Assembly: GCF_036370855.1 (NCBI RefSeq)
Contig: NC_088117.1
Span: 930,001 to 994,000, forward strand
DNA: 64,000 bases
From: Dromaius novaehollandiae
Taxonomy: Eukaryota > Chordata > Aves > Casuariiformes > Dromaiidae
Direction of reading: 5' to 3'
Position numbers and translations under genes: made by a program. The notes under the pieces are model-generated. The model did not search any database. It had not been told where the DNA came from and worked only from the letters and a program-made list of their open reading frames with translations. Positions 1 through 12,487 of the stretch are shown here, piece by piece. Positions within the stretch are counted from its first letter, which is position 1, and each line of letters starts with the position of its first letter.

Positions 1-306
1 GCCAACACCCAGAAACCCCAGCTAATCAAATCTGCTTGCCTTCTTGGACTTCTCCATTAGAAAAGAATGGGCCTCCTGACTGAATCTCATGATTCTTGCC
101 CTCAGAAAAAAGCCTGGTGATGCTATTACCCATTCCAAATTATCTATTTAACAGCTTCTCTTTGCTATTACTGTTATTATTGTTAATGAAGGAGCACTTG
201 GTGACAGGGTTTCAGAGGGACAGGAGCAGGAGAGTGGCTTGCTGCCTCTGTGAGCAAGAAGACAATTTCCTTGGCATCATCTCACATGTCTCTGTCTCTA
301 TTGCAG

Positions 307-3300
307 ATGCCAGAGATGAGGGATTCCGTCCTGTCAGGCACTGAGACTGTGGCTTCCCAGATCCGCTCTGGCAGTGTCATTGTCTTCCCACAGTGAGTAT
401 GTTGGGTTCAGCAGCCCCTGGCTGACCAAGCCAGGACCTTCTCAGCTTGCGTCTGGTTGTGCTGTCTTGCCAGGGCTTGTGAAGTCCTCTCAGGAAGTTA
501 TTCAGAACTAATCAGCAGTGGACCTCTATGATGCATCACACAGTTTCTGGATATAGTCTAGAGTAATGCTGCATATTCTGCTCTCTTACCAGAGATTTTA
601 CATTAGCTCCCTAATATCTTTGTGACCAGATTATTAACACAAGGTGCAAAGCAAATATGGAGCTCTTATTCAAACTGGAGTCTTCTGGTTTCCAGGTATG
701 AACTCCAGATTGTGCAGCCTGCCATCAAAGGACCCGCAGAGCTCACCGAAGAACAGGAGGAGGAGAAGGATGATAATGGCAACAAAAAAGGTAGTGGAAG
801 GGTTGACACCTGGGTGGTGTTTGGACATTCTCCTCACTAATGGGACATTATAGCCAAGGCTACAATGCAAGGCATAGGCAACTTCATTTCATTTTGAAAG
901 TTGGGAATTCCAATCCTGCTTTCTTAATTGTTCACAAACATACAAGTATCTTTGGGCTGAACACACCAAAAGAGTGAACTTGCACACACGAGATCTGTAG
1001 AGAGATCCCAAAGTCTGTGCCCTTCATGGGAATTTCTCCCTCCTTCCCCGCAAGGCTCCATTTAGTCACCAGCATTTCTCAGCAAGGCCTCCCCCTGCTT
1101 TTCACAATATAGACAAGAGAAGCCAGTAGTACCAGAATTCCCCAGGGAATAACATTACCCTTTAGAAATTAAGAGTTGGACAACATCCAGTGTCAGGAAA
1201 GGCCTAAAACCTCATGGGAAACATGGCTCCAGGGGGATGGCTTGGTGCAGTTTCATCACATGTATGCACACCTGCACATCATTCCTGTTAGAATGGGCAC
1301 AAAGATGCTGTTTGAAGAGTTCTCTGCTTTCTTGCTTGCAGGGGCTCTTCCTGACAATCGCCTTCTCTCCAGAGAGAGGCATGCTCCACCCAAAAAGACT
1401 TCTATCCATAAGGAGGAAGACAAGATGCACAAAACCAGGGGAAAAAGGCTTCCTGCCAGGTCGAACTTGGGGGAAAATGGATGTGGGGGACCCTGTGCTC
1501 TTATTCTTTTTAGGAATAAGAAGTTTCCTTCAGACACAATGTCTGGGCTAAGTCTGGCAGGCTATTACCATGTGGTACAGATGCTAAAGTTTCCTTGTTG
1601 GGTAATCAGAGCATTAATGCAACTGCCAGGAGGGATCTGTGGTATTAGAGCCTTGAAATAACAGACAGGAGCCTCCATTCCCATGACTCTGGCCTTCTTC
1701 TTGATCTACCAAGAGAAGGCCTAAACCTGGGCATCCTGAGCTTTCCTAGGGAATGTTGTGCCACACCTGATGTTGCAGCTTGGGGTTATCTCTTTCTCTG
1801 TATTTGAAAGTACTTGGTCGAATGCAACCAATCTTCCTGCAGAGCTAGCTGCCTTCTGCTGCAGGGGCAGGGGCACACCTTGGGAGACCAAACTGGAAAA
1901 CAAACTCGTCCTCTACTCATACAGATGCCTTCTATTCTACCTTTTTAGTCCACCACCACCAATCCAGTGGAGCTCAGTGAAGAAAGTGGAAGCCAAAAAG
2001 AAAGAAATCCCTCATGCTGGACCAAAACTTGTAAACTTTATTGCTGAAGCTATTAAGACAAAAGAGCAGGTATATAATAGGGAGTGATGCAATGTTTGCG
2101 TAGTAGTTTATTGTAGAAAAGCACAGTTGTACAGCCATTGACTCTGAAAAGATGTCGCAGTGTGTGCTCATTTGTACATTAAGTGACTTCTCCTGGAGTC
2201 TACTTTAAAAGATGGGGGTTACTGTATGTTTAGAATCTGCTCTTCACTTCTGTTGCCTCATGAAACACATTAGAACACCTTCCTTGCCACTATTCATAAT
2301 GGAGTTCAAAATCAAAATGCCAGGCTTTTCTGGGATAGGAAATAGGAGTTTTTTAGATCATTGGTTAGTTCACACCTTGGTTGAGCCCACGATAATTCAG
2401 GAGCAAAACACAGCTGACAAAAAGGGGCAGAAAAGAGAGTGAGAAATCAATAATAATAATGAATATAAAAACAAAAGCAGATGAGACTGACATTGCTGCT
2501 GTTACATTTCTGTGGCCCTCCAGAGAAGAATCCTCCAGGTTAAGAAACGACACCAAAGAGGTCTCCGTGAACTTCAAGCTGTAGAAAGACAGGAGAAGAA
2601 AGAATGGCAGAAGAAAGAGAAAGACAGAAGGAAAGAAAAGGAAAAATTGGCACCACCGATCCCTGGGAGAGGAAACGATAAGCTACAGAGGGCCACGGTA
2701 CAGGCAGCATTTTAAACTAGACAGGAAGAAAACATCTCTCTCCTACAGAGGAGCTTGAGATTTCAGGCTATTTCAAGTATTCCTGGAACTCTTACTGCAA
2801 AATGGCAGGAGTCTCATGAGAAAGGGTCAATTGGGCGACGCAGTGAAACCCTGGTCAGACTCCAGCATCCAACTCCTGGGGCAGGCGGAGGTCCTTCTTC
2901 TGGTTCCCCCTCTACTGCCACAGTATCCCGGCCAGAATTCACCCCTGGGATCTGTACGCTGGCAAACAGCCCTGTGTCTTTGCAGCATGCTTGTCTGAGA
3001 TTCTCCCTTCCTTTGCAGAAACCCACTGTTTCTTGGGGCACCACGCAAATCCCTTCTGCCAGCATGAGGAGGAAGGTGACCAGCCCAGATCTCATAGAGA
3101 GAATGATGGGGAACTGGAAAGAGGATGGCGAATCATCCTCAGAGAAGGAGGGTGACAACTCACTGGAGATACCCCCAAAAAGGTAAGTATGGAGCAAGTC
3201 GTGCCAAGGCCTGGGGCAGCTGAGTAGCACTGACCCATCTGCAGGGTCAAGGATCCAAATCCCTGATCCATGGCTCTCCTCTGAGCTGTCAAGCCATGGG

Positions 3301-3916
3301 GAGACCTGGGGTCAGGAGCCCCCAACTCCAGGTGCCTTTCTGCAGCCCAAAGCAAATGCCTAAACCACATCCTGCGTTGAAGAGTGCTGTGGGCACCAGT
3401 GAGACTCTGTGTGCAGGGCCTGGGGAAGGTGAGAGGCAGGAAGGTTTCAACCAGAGCATGAGAGAGGGTTTCTCCCTGCTTTTGCAGGCACATTTCTCCT
3501 AGGAAAACGCAGGCATTGCTCGCAGCAGTGACCTCTCTGGTGGAGAAGGTCACGCAGGGACAGACAAGAGAGATCAGTAGACAGAGGGATCATGAAGAGG
3601 AGGCTCAAGTGAGTAAAGAGCTATCTGCTGCAATGGGGTGTCCCTCTCTCCTTCCACTTCCAGCAGCACCTAGAGGGACTTCTCCTGGCACCTCCCGTGG
3701 GAGGGACAGCAGCACACTTCTGAGTCTGTGGCCTTGGTCAGACAGTCCTTAACTGAAGGGGAAGTTGCTGATGACTCAGAATAAGATTTCCGCTTTGGAC
3801 ATAGGTGGCTGAAGACATAAGGATTTGTCCAACGTTCGGCTCTCCATTTTCAGACTGGCAAGCCTGTCCTACCCTCTCAGAGTACAGACACCAAGACCCT
3901 TTGCCCTGGGGGTTGA
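307..3916 (+). CDS. Unrecognised multi-exon gene, 3' part (charged, coiled-coil-like protein)
   Basis: Seven exons are supported by splice sites and reading phase: 307-392, 696-790, 1949-2069, 2524-2697, 3019-3182, 3488-3608 and a terminal exon from 3854 to the TGA at 3914-3916. The joins 1-2 and 3 to 7 keep frame. Exon 2 ends in phase 1 but exon 3 needs phase 2, so an exon in the 1.16-kb intron 791-1948 is probably missing from this model. Exon 1 opens with an ATG directly after an acceptor; whether that is the true start is unknown. The protein is hydrophilic. Exon 4 (58 codons) is a dense Lys/Glu/Arg stretch typical of a single alpha helix or coiled coil, followed by a Pro-rich link. Exon 5 is Ser/Glu-rich and exon 6 has a short amphipathic helix (QALLAAVTSLVEKV). 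No catalytic motif or membrane segment is seen. I do not recognise the family. The regular splice sites and open frame argue that it is a real gene. Confidence 0.6.
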
Positions 3917-4223
3917 TACCTATTCACTCCATCGCAGGTACTGCCTGACTCAGTTCCCACTTGACTCAGCCCCCGACTGATTAGTTGCACTGGGGACTTC
4001 TCACTGGCTTGGGCAGGAGTGCCTGTGCCGTATCACAGAGACCACTGAAATGCTGCTCAAAGCGGCTCCATTAATACCTGGCCTGCATTAGGCCTGCTGT
4101 ATTTCCTTGCTTTCTTTCTGTACCTAAAACTGAACTTCTTTTCACTTCTCAGGGCTAGAGAGCCAGTCCAGCACAATGTGAACCAGCAACTGCCAGCTGT
4201 GCTGCCAAAGCGTTCTTGTGTTG

Positions 4224-4229
4224 AATAAA
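4224..4229 (+). other. Poly(A) signal AATAAA of the upstream gene
   Basis: An AATAAA hexamer lies 308 bp after the stop codon at 3916 and is followed within about 40 bp by a GT-rich stretch. This suits a cleavage site near 4245-4260 and a 3' UTR of about 340 bp. Confidence 0.5.
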
Positions 4230-4259
4230 ACCAAATCTCCAAATTGTTGTGCATCTGTC

Positions 4260-5383
4260 CTTGGCAAGGTGTGCATTGCTCTGCACTGAGCAATATGCGA
4301 GCTTTGCAGGGTCAGGAAAAGGACAGCTCAGAGACAGGGAATGTGTTTCAGTCCCTGCTCTGGGGGCAGTTTAAAGGGTCATTACGTAATTCTTCTGCTG
4401 GAGCCACATTCTTCGTGGTTTAGGGAAACTCCCTCTCTTTCCTGCTCCTTTGCCCCAGAGAGGGGAGGAGTCGAGAGCTGCAACTGCAGTAGTGCAGGAG
4501 GGACTGTGAGGTTGGCATGAAGAGTGTGTGCGTGGAGGTTTCTTCTCCCCATACCTTCCTCAGCAACTGAGCTCAAGGCGGAGCGGTGTCACTCGAGCTT
4601 GTGCAGGATGGGGTTTTCAGACCCAATGAAAAGGGTCTCTCCTCATGGCCTGTTCTGTGCCCCAGGAGAGAGCTAGAAGAAACATGAGCTTCTAATGGGA
4701 GTCAAGGCAATACAGATTGCCCTGCTCGGGGGCTAAAGTCCAGCTTCAGGAAGATAACCCAGGCTTGGAAAGGCTCTGGCCTCAAATAGCATGTCTTGTT
4801 TGACTGCAGCATCTACTTTGTCCCTAACATGACAGTCCTCGTGTAGCATCACATGGCAAAGTGTGGACATAGCTTTCCACAGCCTTATGGGTTCCCTTTT
4901 CTGGACAGCCAGCTGTGGAGCCTCCTCTGCTTGCCTCAATGCCTCTCTGCCTTGGGAGCGAAACAGAGGAACTGAGGGTGCCTCAGACTAACACCATGGA
5001 GTGCTGAGGAACACAAACATACCACTACCATAGGGAAGCTGCTTAACTAAATCAGCAGGTGTGTTACTGACACCACTGATCTGCAACTTCTCTGTGTTTG
5101 AAAGATGACGGAGCATCACTGGTATTCATCCTAGAAAGAGGTAAACTTAAGATTCGTGCAAGGCCAATAAACCTGCTGTTTTCATTCATCACCTGACCAG
5201 CCGGGAGATGGTCTAGACAGTCAGAACAACAATCTAGAGGTAGAGATGGACATTACCAAACCGGATATACCTTTCACCATCAAATCATGCAGTGAAAGAT
5301 CAGCTAACTTGTCAGCACTAACATCAGGAGCAATATGGATTTCCAGGTGGCAAGTGAGCTTAGTAGAACTCCCAAGGGGTAGG
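4260..5383. other. Intergenic stretch, nothing recognised
   Basis: No exon with matching splice sites, no LTR and no LINE fragment was recognised. The left edge of ERV-1 cannot be placed exactly and could begin somewhat before 5384. Confidence 0.4.
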
Positions 5384-6735
5384 AGTGCACTACAGGCAGA
5401 CTTGAGCGGCTGATTTCTGAGCAACAACCAGAAAAGTTGGAAGGTAATCTGGCAGAGCGATGGCCGCCCCAGGGGGCCTTCGGTTACCAGGAGCTAACTT
5501 TCCTGCGTCATCATTTGGAGGATAGGTTCCCCAGACAAATGGATTACTGGTATGTATGGGACGACTGGGCATTTGCTAGACGAAAAGAGGCGCCTAGGAA
5601 AGAGAGAATCTTTCCTCAGAATGCTGTAAGTACCGCAGCTGCTGAAACGCCTGTGGCAGTTATTCCACCCCATGCGCCACCCCCTGCTTCAGCTTCCCTA
5701 TACGCCCCCTTGCCTTCCGCCCCCGCCCTTCAAGCTCCTCTGGAAGTCGTTCCTGTGCCAGGAGCGGCCCCACCCGATCCGGAAGGGGTACCTCGGGTCG
5801 CCACTACACGAGTCTACCGTCCCTGGAGACCCCAAGATTGAATTATATGGAGTCAAGGGCTCCCCAGACTTAGGGATGATCCAGAGAGAGTGTTACAAAT
5901 CCTAAGGGGAATTGTGCGGGCGTATGACCCTACCTGGGGAGATGTACAAACGCTCCTTGAATCTGCGTTCACTCCAGATGAAAGGTGCTCAATTTTGGAT
6001 GCAAACCGCCGTTGGGCAGCAGAGAGGGGTGTCGGGGCTGCTCGAACAGCCTGGCCAGCTGTGGACCCCGGGTGGAATCATAATGTAGATGCAGATTACA
6101 GGCAGCTGCAATTAGCCAGAGAGTGCTTAGAAGAAGCTATACATTTGGCAGGACAAAAGACTGCAAATTGGTCTAAAGTAAGGGAGTGTCAGCAACAGGC
6201 AGAGGAACACCCCTCGGCTTTCTTTGCTAGGCTAATTAAGCAAGTCAGAGTGTATGGGGGAGGACTAGACCCAGAAGCCGAGGCTAACAGGCCGCTAATG
6301 ATTTCTGCATTTGTAGACCAGGCAGCCCCGGACATTAAAAAGTATTTTTCCAAACATGTTCCTGACTGGCCAGGAAAGCGGATGGACGAAATATTACGTT
6401 TAGCCACATTTGTGTATAATAGTCGAGAGGAGGAGAGGGCAAAAGAAAAGAGACAGCAAAAAAGAGAGGAAGTTAGTGTGTTAGCAGCTGTGTTAAGAGA
6501 CGGATTTAAAGGACCCAGGGGGAGGGGACGTGGAAGAGCCCGGAGAGATAGATGGAGTCAAGGTGAACGTGCTGTACAATCAGGAGTTAATGATGTTTGT
6601 TATTATTGCGGGGAACAAGGACACTGGCAGCAGGAATGCCCAGTGAGGCCCCGTGTAGTTAGGAACAGAGGAACCGGCTTGAGACTATCAAACACTAAGG
6701 AGGAGACCAGGCGATTCCCAGTCAATCCACAATGA
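5384..6735 (+). pseudogene. gag: ERV-1 gag (matrix, capsid, nucleocapsid), interrupted
   Basis: Gag forms the virion core. A frame open from about 5384 holds a matrix-like segment (to about 5600) and a Pro/Ala-rich region (to about 5840). A capsid-like domain follows (about 5870-6420; note DPERVLQILRGIV and a conserved C-terminal helix), then a Lys/Arg-rich linker. A single CCHC zinc knuckle ends it (CYYCGEQGHWQQEC, near 6597-6640). The matrix lacks its usual N-terminal Met-Gly start, consistent with 5' truncation. An in-frame TGA at 5839-5841 splits matrix and capsid. The gag stop TGA at 6733-6735 is followed by protease in the same frame. Confidence 0.85.
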
Positions 6736-9700
6736 CAGGAAACAGGAGACTCAGAAAATACTGTGGAAATTGGAGTAAATTTATGGGATGTAGATTTGGA
6801 TTTTGAGGGCCACGTAATGGCAAATATAGACGGTTTAGAAGTTCCCTTTCTAGTGGATACTGGAGCCACCCTTTCCCTTTTAAATTTTGAGCCTAAAGGA
6901 TGCAAGTCATCAGATAAAATAGTGATGCAAGGAGTGACAGGAAAGGGCGAACGAATGTTATCTAAGCCCTTAGTACTCACTATTGGGGGTAAAACAGTGT
7001 GGGGACGTTTTATAATTTCCACAGATGCACCTATATGCCTTTTGGGGAGAGATCTTCTGCAAGCCTTGGATACTCAGATCTGCTTACAGCCGGAAGGGAT
7101 AAAGCTAATAATTATGGGTTCATGTGTTCTGGCTAAGACACCAGAACCAGAGTCAACTAATCTGCAAATTCCAACAGGTTTAGAATCAGTTTCTAAAAAA
7201 TTATGGAGCTCTTCAGGGATGGATGTGGGACTACTGAAATCAGCTAGTCCAGTCTCGATAAAAACAAAGGGGGGATTGCCTCCTGCAGTTAAACAATACC
7301 CTGTCCCAAAGGAAGCAGAGAAGAGTATCCAAAAACAAATTGATCATTATCTGAAACTGGGTATCCTTAGAGTCTGTGAATCCCCATATAACACCCCAAT
7401 TCTGCCAGTTAAAAAGAACAGGCAAGATGCTGATGGTGATCCAGAGTATCGCTTTGTACAAGACTTAAGGGCTATAAACCAACATGTAGTTGCTCCACAT
7501 CCAGTAGTCCCCGACCCATCAACCATTTTACTACAAATACCCCATTGGGCAACTTGTTTTACTGTGACTGACCTAACAGCAGCCTTTTTTAGTATACCGA
7601 TAGCTGAAGATAGCCAAGATCTCTTTGCTTTCACTTGGAAGGGACAACAATTAACTTGGACGAGGCTGCCACAGGGATTTACTGGGTCTCCGACTATTTT
7701 TTCGCGTATACTTAAAAATGACCTCTCAGATATCGAACTTCCAGGACATTCTGTATTAATACAATATGTAGATGATTTGTTATTAGCAAGTAAAGATGAT
7801 GAGACATGTTTAAAAGATACTGTTTTTCTATGTAACGCTCTTGCAGAAAAAGGGCATTGAGCAGCTCTGTCTAAACTCCAGCTGTGTCAAAGAGAGGTAA
7901 AATATTTGGGTTTTATCTTAAAAGAAGGACACAGGTTAGTTGATCCAGAACGAGTAAAGACAATTCTTGATATGCCTCGTCCTGTAACAAAAAAACAGCT
8001 TAGGGGATTTTTAGGAGCTGTAGGATTCTGCCGACCGTGGATTCCTGGGTTAGCAGAATTTACTAAGCCTCTGGTACAGGCAACAAAAAAGGAGGAGATA
8101 GAGCCTTTGGCCTGGGGCCCAGAGAGGGAGAAAGCTTTTACCTCTGTGAAAAAAGTGTTGGTTTCAGCCCCTGCTCTAGGGTTACCAGATTACAGCAAAC
8201 TATTTGCATTATTTGTCCATGAGCGACAGGGAGTAGCAAGTGGGGTACTCACCCAAAAACTAGGCCCTCACCGTAGACCAGTGGCCTATTACTCCACGCA
8301 GCTAGATGAGGTAGCTAAAGGCACTCCAGGATACATCAGAGCAATAGCAGCTACTGCAGTTCTTATTGAAAAAACACAACCTGTAGTTTTGGGTCACTCA
8401 TTAACTGTGTATGTGCCACATGAAGTAGAACTGTTAATGAAACAATATGCAACTCAAGCACTATCCCCACAGAGAGCTCACCGCTATGAACTGATAATAC
8501 TGCATGCAGATAATGTGACTTTAAAAAGATGCAATATTTTGAATCCAGCAACGCTATTGCCTCTACCGGAGGACGGAGAGCCACATCGTTCCTGTGAGCA
8601 GGTGGTCGTCAGCTCGAGCAAGCCCCAGAAGGACCTTAAAGATGAACCTTTGGAGAACCCGGACTTAGTTCTGTTTACAGATGGATCATCCTATTATTTG
8701 GACAGAAGATGTCACTCCAGCTATGCTGTCACTAACGTCTTTGAGGTACTCGAGGCCAATCCTTTGTCTCTGTCTGTAAGTGCTCAAGGAGCAGAATGAA
8801 TACCATTGACCCAAGCAGCAAAAATAGGTAAGAGCTTGCGGGTAAATATCTATACCGACTCTAAATATGCATTTGGAGTATGTCATGCAACAGGGATGTT
8901 ATGGAAAGAACGAGGATTCTTTTCGTCATCAGGAAAGAAATTAGCTAATGGAGAAGAAATACGTAATTTGCTGGAAGCAGTTCAACTGCCCAAAGAAATT
9001 GCTGTAATACACTGCCCAGCCCATACTAAAGACACTACAGACATTAGCAGAGGAAATGCTTTAGCCGACGCTGCTGCGAGGGCTGCAGCTCGACAACCTC
9101 TGAGAGAATGTATGGGGGCAGTTCCAAGGATGGACCAAAGTGAGTGGCCAAACTTAATAGACCCCAAAACTATGTATGAAAAAGACTGCTCAGTGGAAGA
9201 GAAAAAACAATGGGAGCAGTGGGAAGCAAAACAAAATGATGATGGAATATGGACAATTGGGGAAAAACCAATTCTACCAAAAAAATATTTAATTACTATA
9301 GCTAGGTGGTTTCACGATAAAGCTCACGGGGGAGCCGAGGCAATAGCTAAGCAGGTACAGAAAGTATGGGCTGCTCCAGGAATTTATGCAGCTGCTAAAA
9401 GAATAACGAATAGCTGCCCGACCTGCCAGAAGTTTTCAAATAACAAGCCAAGCTCAGATTTAGGGGGGGGTGACCATGGGCTTACTTCCCTTTCCAGAAG
9501 CTGCAAATAGATTATGCGGATATGCCATCTGTCTATGGGTACAAACAGTTGTTAGTGATAGTAGATCAGTTATCAGGCTGGGTAGAAGCTTTCCCAACAA
9601 GAAAGGCCGACACAGGGGGAGTGGTAAAAGCCTTACTGAAAGAAATCATACCCAGGTATGGGGTCCCAGAAACCATTGATTCAGATAGGGGTGCCCATTT

Positions 9701-10265
9701 TACAGCAAGCATAATCAATCAGTTATATAAATCATTAGGAATAAAAAGAAACCTACATACTCCTTATCACCCACAATCTTCAGGACAAGTAGAAAGAATG
9801 AATAGAACATTAAAAGAGAAAATAGCAAGAATATGCACACATGCTAGACTGAAATGGCCAGAGGCATTAAACTTAGCTCTATGGGATGTTCGAAATTCTC
9901 CACGGCAACCCATAGGACTAACACCAGCAGAAATTCTTTTTGGGAGACATTTAGCGATACCAGGGACTTATATCCCTGCTAAGACCAGCCTATTAGATGG
10001 AGATGAACGAGTAACACAATATGTACTAGCCTTACAAGAACGGTTTCAGACTTTGCAAAATCAGGCTCAGTGGTTTCAGCCGGTGCCGTCAGACATTCAG
10101 GCACATGATATACAGCCTGCAGATAAAGTGTCGATAAAGGTATTCTCGCAAAAAACAAAATTAGAACCAAAATGGGAAGGACCCTATACTGTATTGTTAA
10201 GTTCTTACTACGCTGTTAACATTCTAGGAAAAGAGAATTGGATTCACCGCTCTCACGTGAACTGA
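6736..10265 (+). pseudogene. pol: ERV-1 pro-pol (protease, RT, RNase H, integrase), interrupted
   Basis: This region follows gag in the same frame after a TGA. The protease has the LVDTGA active-site motif near 6850 and a GRDLL motif near 7047. Reverse transcriptase follows, with LPQGF near 7670 and the catalytic YVDD near 7768. RNase H keeps FTDGSS near 8675 and YTDS near 8855. Integrase has an HHCC zinc finger (about 9310-9435) and the D, D, E triad: QIDYAD near 9510, a second Asp in DSDRGAHF near 9680, and Glu in GQVERMN near 9785. Breaks are in-frame TGA at 7858-7860, TGA at 8797-8799, and a frameshift in the run of eight G near 9464-9471. The integrase end stays open to 10,265. Confidence 0.9.
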
Positions 10266-11905
10266 AGTATACGCAGAAAATGAATGGAGCTGGGATAATA
10301 CTAACCAACTTCCCCAACTCCTGGGAAGGACAGGAAAGGAAATAAAGATAGGGTGTCGAGTGATCAACGGGTCCACCCATGAGAAGGCGACTCAAATCTC
10401 TCTCACTAAAATCAAATCAAACGAAAAAGAAAGGAAAATTTGTGCCACTGAAAAACTGGATTGTTGGTACAATTTTACCTTAGAACAGCCTGTTCTTATA
10501 GTTTGCCTGTGGGCTCACCACAATGTGGGACTATCATTTAAATTTAAAATAGACATTATTGAGTCCAGTACAGCAATACCTACCCTGACTACAATTATTT
10601 TCACCAATATAAATAACTCTGTTACCATGAAGAGCAAGAAAACCTTATCCCCACAAATCTTTGAAATTGGACCGTATGTGATTAGAAATACAGGCCAACA
10701 ACAAGTATTATTTAATCCATCATGGTCTCTCAAACGAGTAGAGCTATTAATGCAAATTAATATCTCTACAATCAAACCGACCTGTTCACCATTCTTCGGT
10801 ACGTCCTATGTGGGATGGACGGCGTGGTTATATAGGTGAACCCTCACCTCTCCAAAACGAGCAAAGAGAGATGTGACTGGTATCATAGGAACAGGATTGG
10901 GAGTCCTAAACAGTATAGATGCTGAAGTACTCGTAAATAAACTGAGCACAACAACAAGTGACTTATACAGATTAAAACATCCATTGAGGTCTTCTCTATT
11001 AGCACTAGGAACTAACCAGTGGCTTTCATCCGAGATATTACCTCAGTGGGAAAAAATGAATGAAAAAGATCACCAATTGATAGTGGATGCACTTGGGGAA
11101 GCCCAAATTAATATTTCCCTGGCCCTCAGTTGCATCCAAGCTCAACTGTGGATGCAATCTATGGTAGCAGCGATTATAAGGGAAGGGGAAGAGGGCACTT
11201 TACCCACTGAAATTTGAAAGGTAATTTGGGATAATGCGACTGAATTTGAAAAGGAATTCCAATCCTGGTGGTATCTGGTCAATTTTACTTATGATCCTAT
11301 CAACACTAAGGCCACAGCCTTTGTTTTAACAATACGTAATGCTTCAACATACACAATATATCCAATCATTGCGTTAGGATTAAATCGCAATGGAGCTATA
11401 CTCTATCCACTGGAACATAGAGTATGGGCCCAACGAAATAGAAATAAATGGCAAACTGTGGACGTTAGCGCATGTATTGTACAGGAACAGCAAGGGTTTA
11501 TTTGTGAAAGTAATACTATCTAAGCCCAAGACATTTGTCTTGACACTGAGCAAAATGTTTGTCATTTTGAAATACACCCTGATGAAACAGCTGAAACTAT
11601 ACTTGTATATATTGGGAGAGGATGTGTATGTATGAGAACCTTTTGCAGTCTTGTAGTTATAGATGGCATTGTAGTAGATATAAGTAATCATTCAAATATC
11701 TGTAATTTTAACTTTACCAAAATCATGGGATGTGATTTTAATTATTCAGCTCCTATCACGTCTTATCAATTGTTACAATCTAATTATACATTAATTCAAA
11801 ATTTACTACCTACCCCCATTGGGATGAATCTCACCCTGGTAAGGAAACTACTACAACAGGATGGTTTGCATCGACTGCTAGAGCGCATCCGGAACAGTGG
11901 ACAGA
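10266..11905 (+). pseudogene. env: ERV-1 env, interrupted and of unusual type
   Basis: The frame runs straight on after the integrase stop, with no signal peptide visible, so the start of the surface subunit is probably lost. The surface part is short, with several N-glycosylation sites. A furin-type site (RAKR) lies near 10,858-10,869, followed by a Gly/Ile-rich fusion-peptide-like stretch (about 10,873-10,900) and heptad-like helices. In-frame stops are TGA 10837, TGA 11215 and TAA 11521. I do not see the CX6CC motif typical of gammaretroviral transmembrane subunits after the helices. Instead a long Cys-poor stretch is followed by a Cys cluster near 11,620-11,650. The copy is cut at about 11,905, where integrase sequence resumes. 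I cannot assign the env family. Confidence 0.65.
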
Positions 11906-12487
11906 TGATGATGGAATATGGACAATTAGGGGAAAACCAATTCTGCCTCTCCCCAAAATGCAGTTCCTACAGCTAGGTGGTTTCACGAGAAAGCTCATGG
12001 GGGAGCAGAGGCGGTAGCTAGGCAAGTACAGAAAGTCTGGGCCAGTGCAGGAATATACGTGGCTGCAAAAAGAAGAACAGGACATTAGACGAAAGAATCA
12101 CAAAGATATGCACACACAGTGGCCTAACATGGCCAGAAGCCCTAAACTTAGCTCTGTGGGACGTACGAAATGCTCCACAACAACCCGCAGGACTATCACC
12201 AGCTGAAATTCTCTGTGGTAGACCTTTAGGGACTTCTATTCCAGCTAAGAGCAGCCTGTTAGACGGAAATGAACGACTAAGCCAGTGTGATCTAAGTATA
12301 CAAAAAAGGTTTGAAAATCTTAAAAAATATGCTCAGTGGTATCAATCCCCACCACCTGAAATACAAGTGCCTGATACACAGCCTGGGGATGAAGTTTTAG
12401 TTAAAGTATTTTTATGAAAATCCAAGTTAAAACCCAAATGGGACAGGCCATATACTGTCATACTATGTTCCAATTTTGCTGTTAAAG
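11906..12487 (+). pseudogene. Second, diverged integrase segment inside ERV-1
   Basis: This stretch realigns to ERV-1 integrase already seen upstream. 11,908-12,065 matches the HHCC zinc-finger region at about 9,239-9,400. 12,090-12,485 matches the C-terminal part at about 9,822-10,215. The catalytic core between these is missing, and the frame is broken by stops and indels. The copy is clearly diverged from the first one, so it came from a related but different provirus rather than from a recent duplication. Confidence 0.75.
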
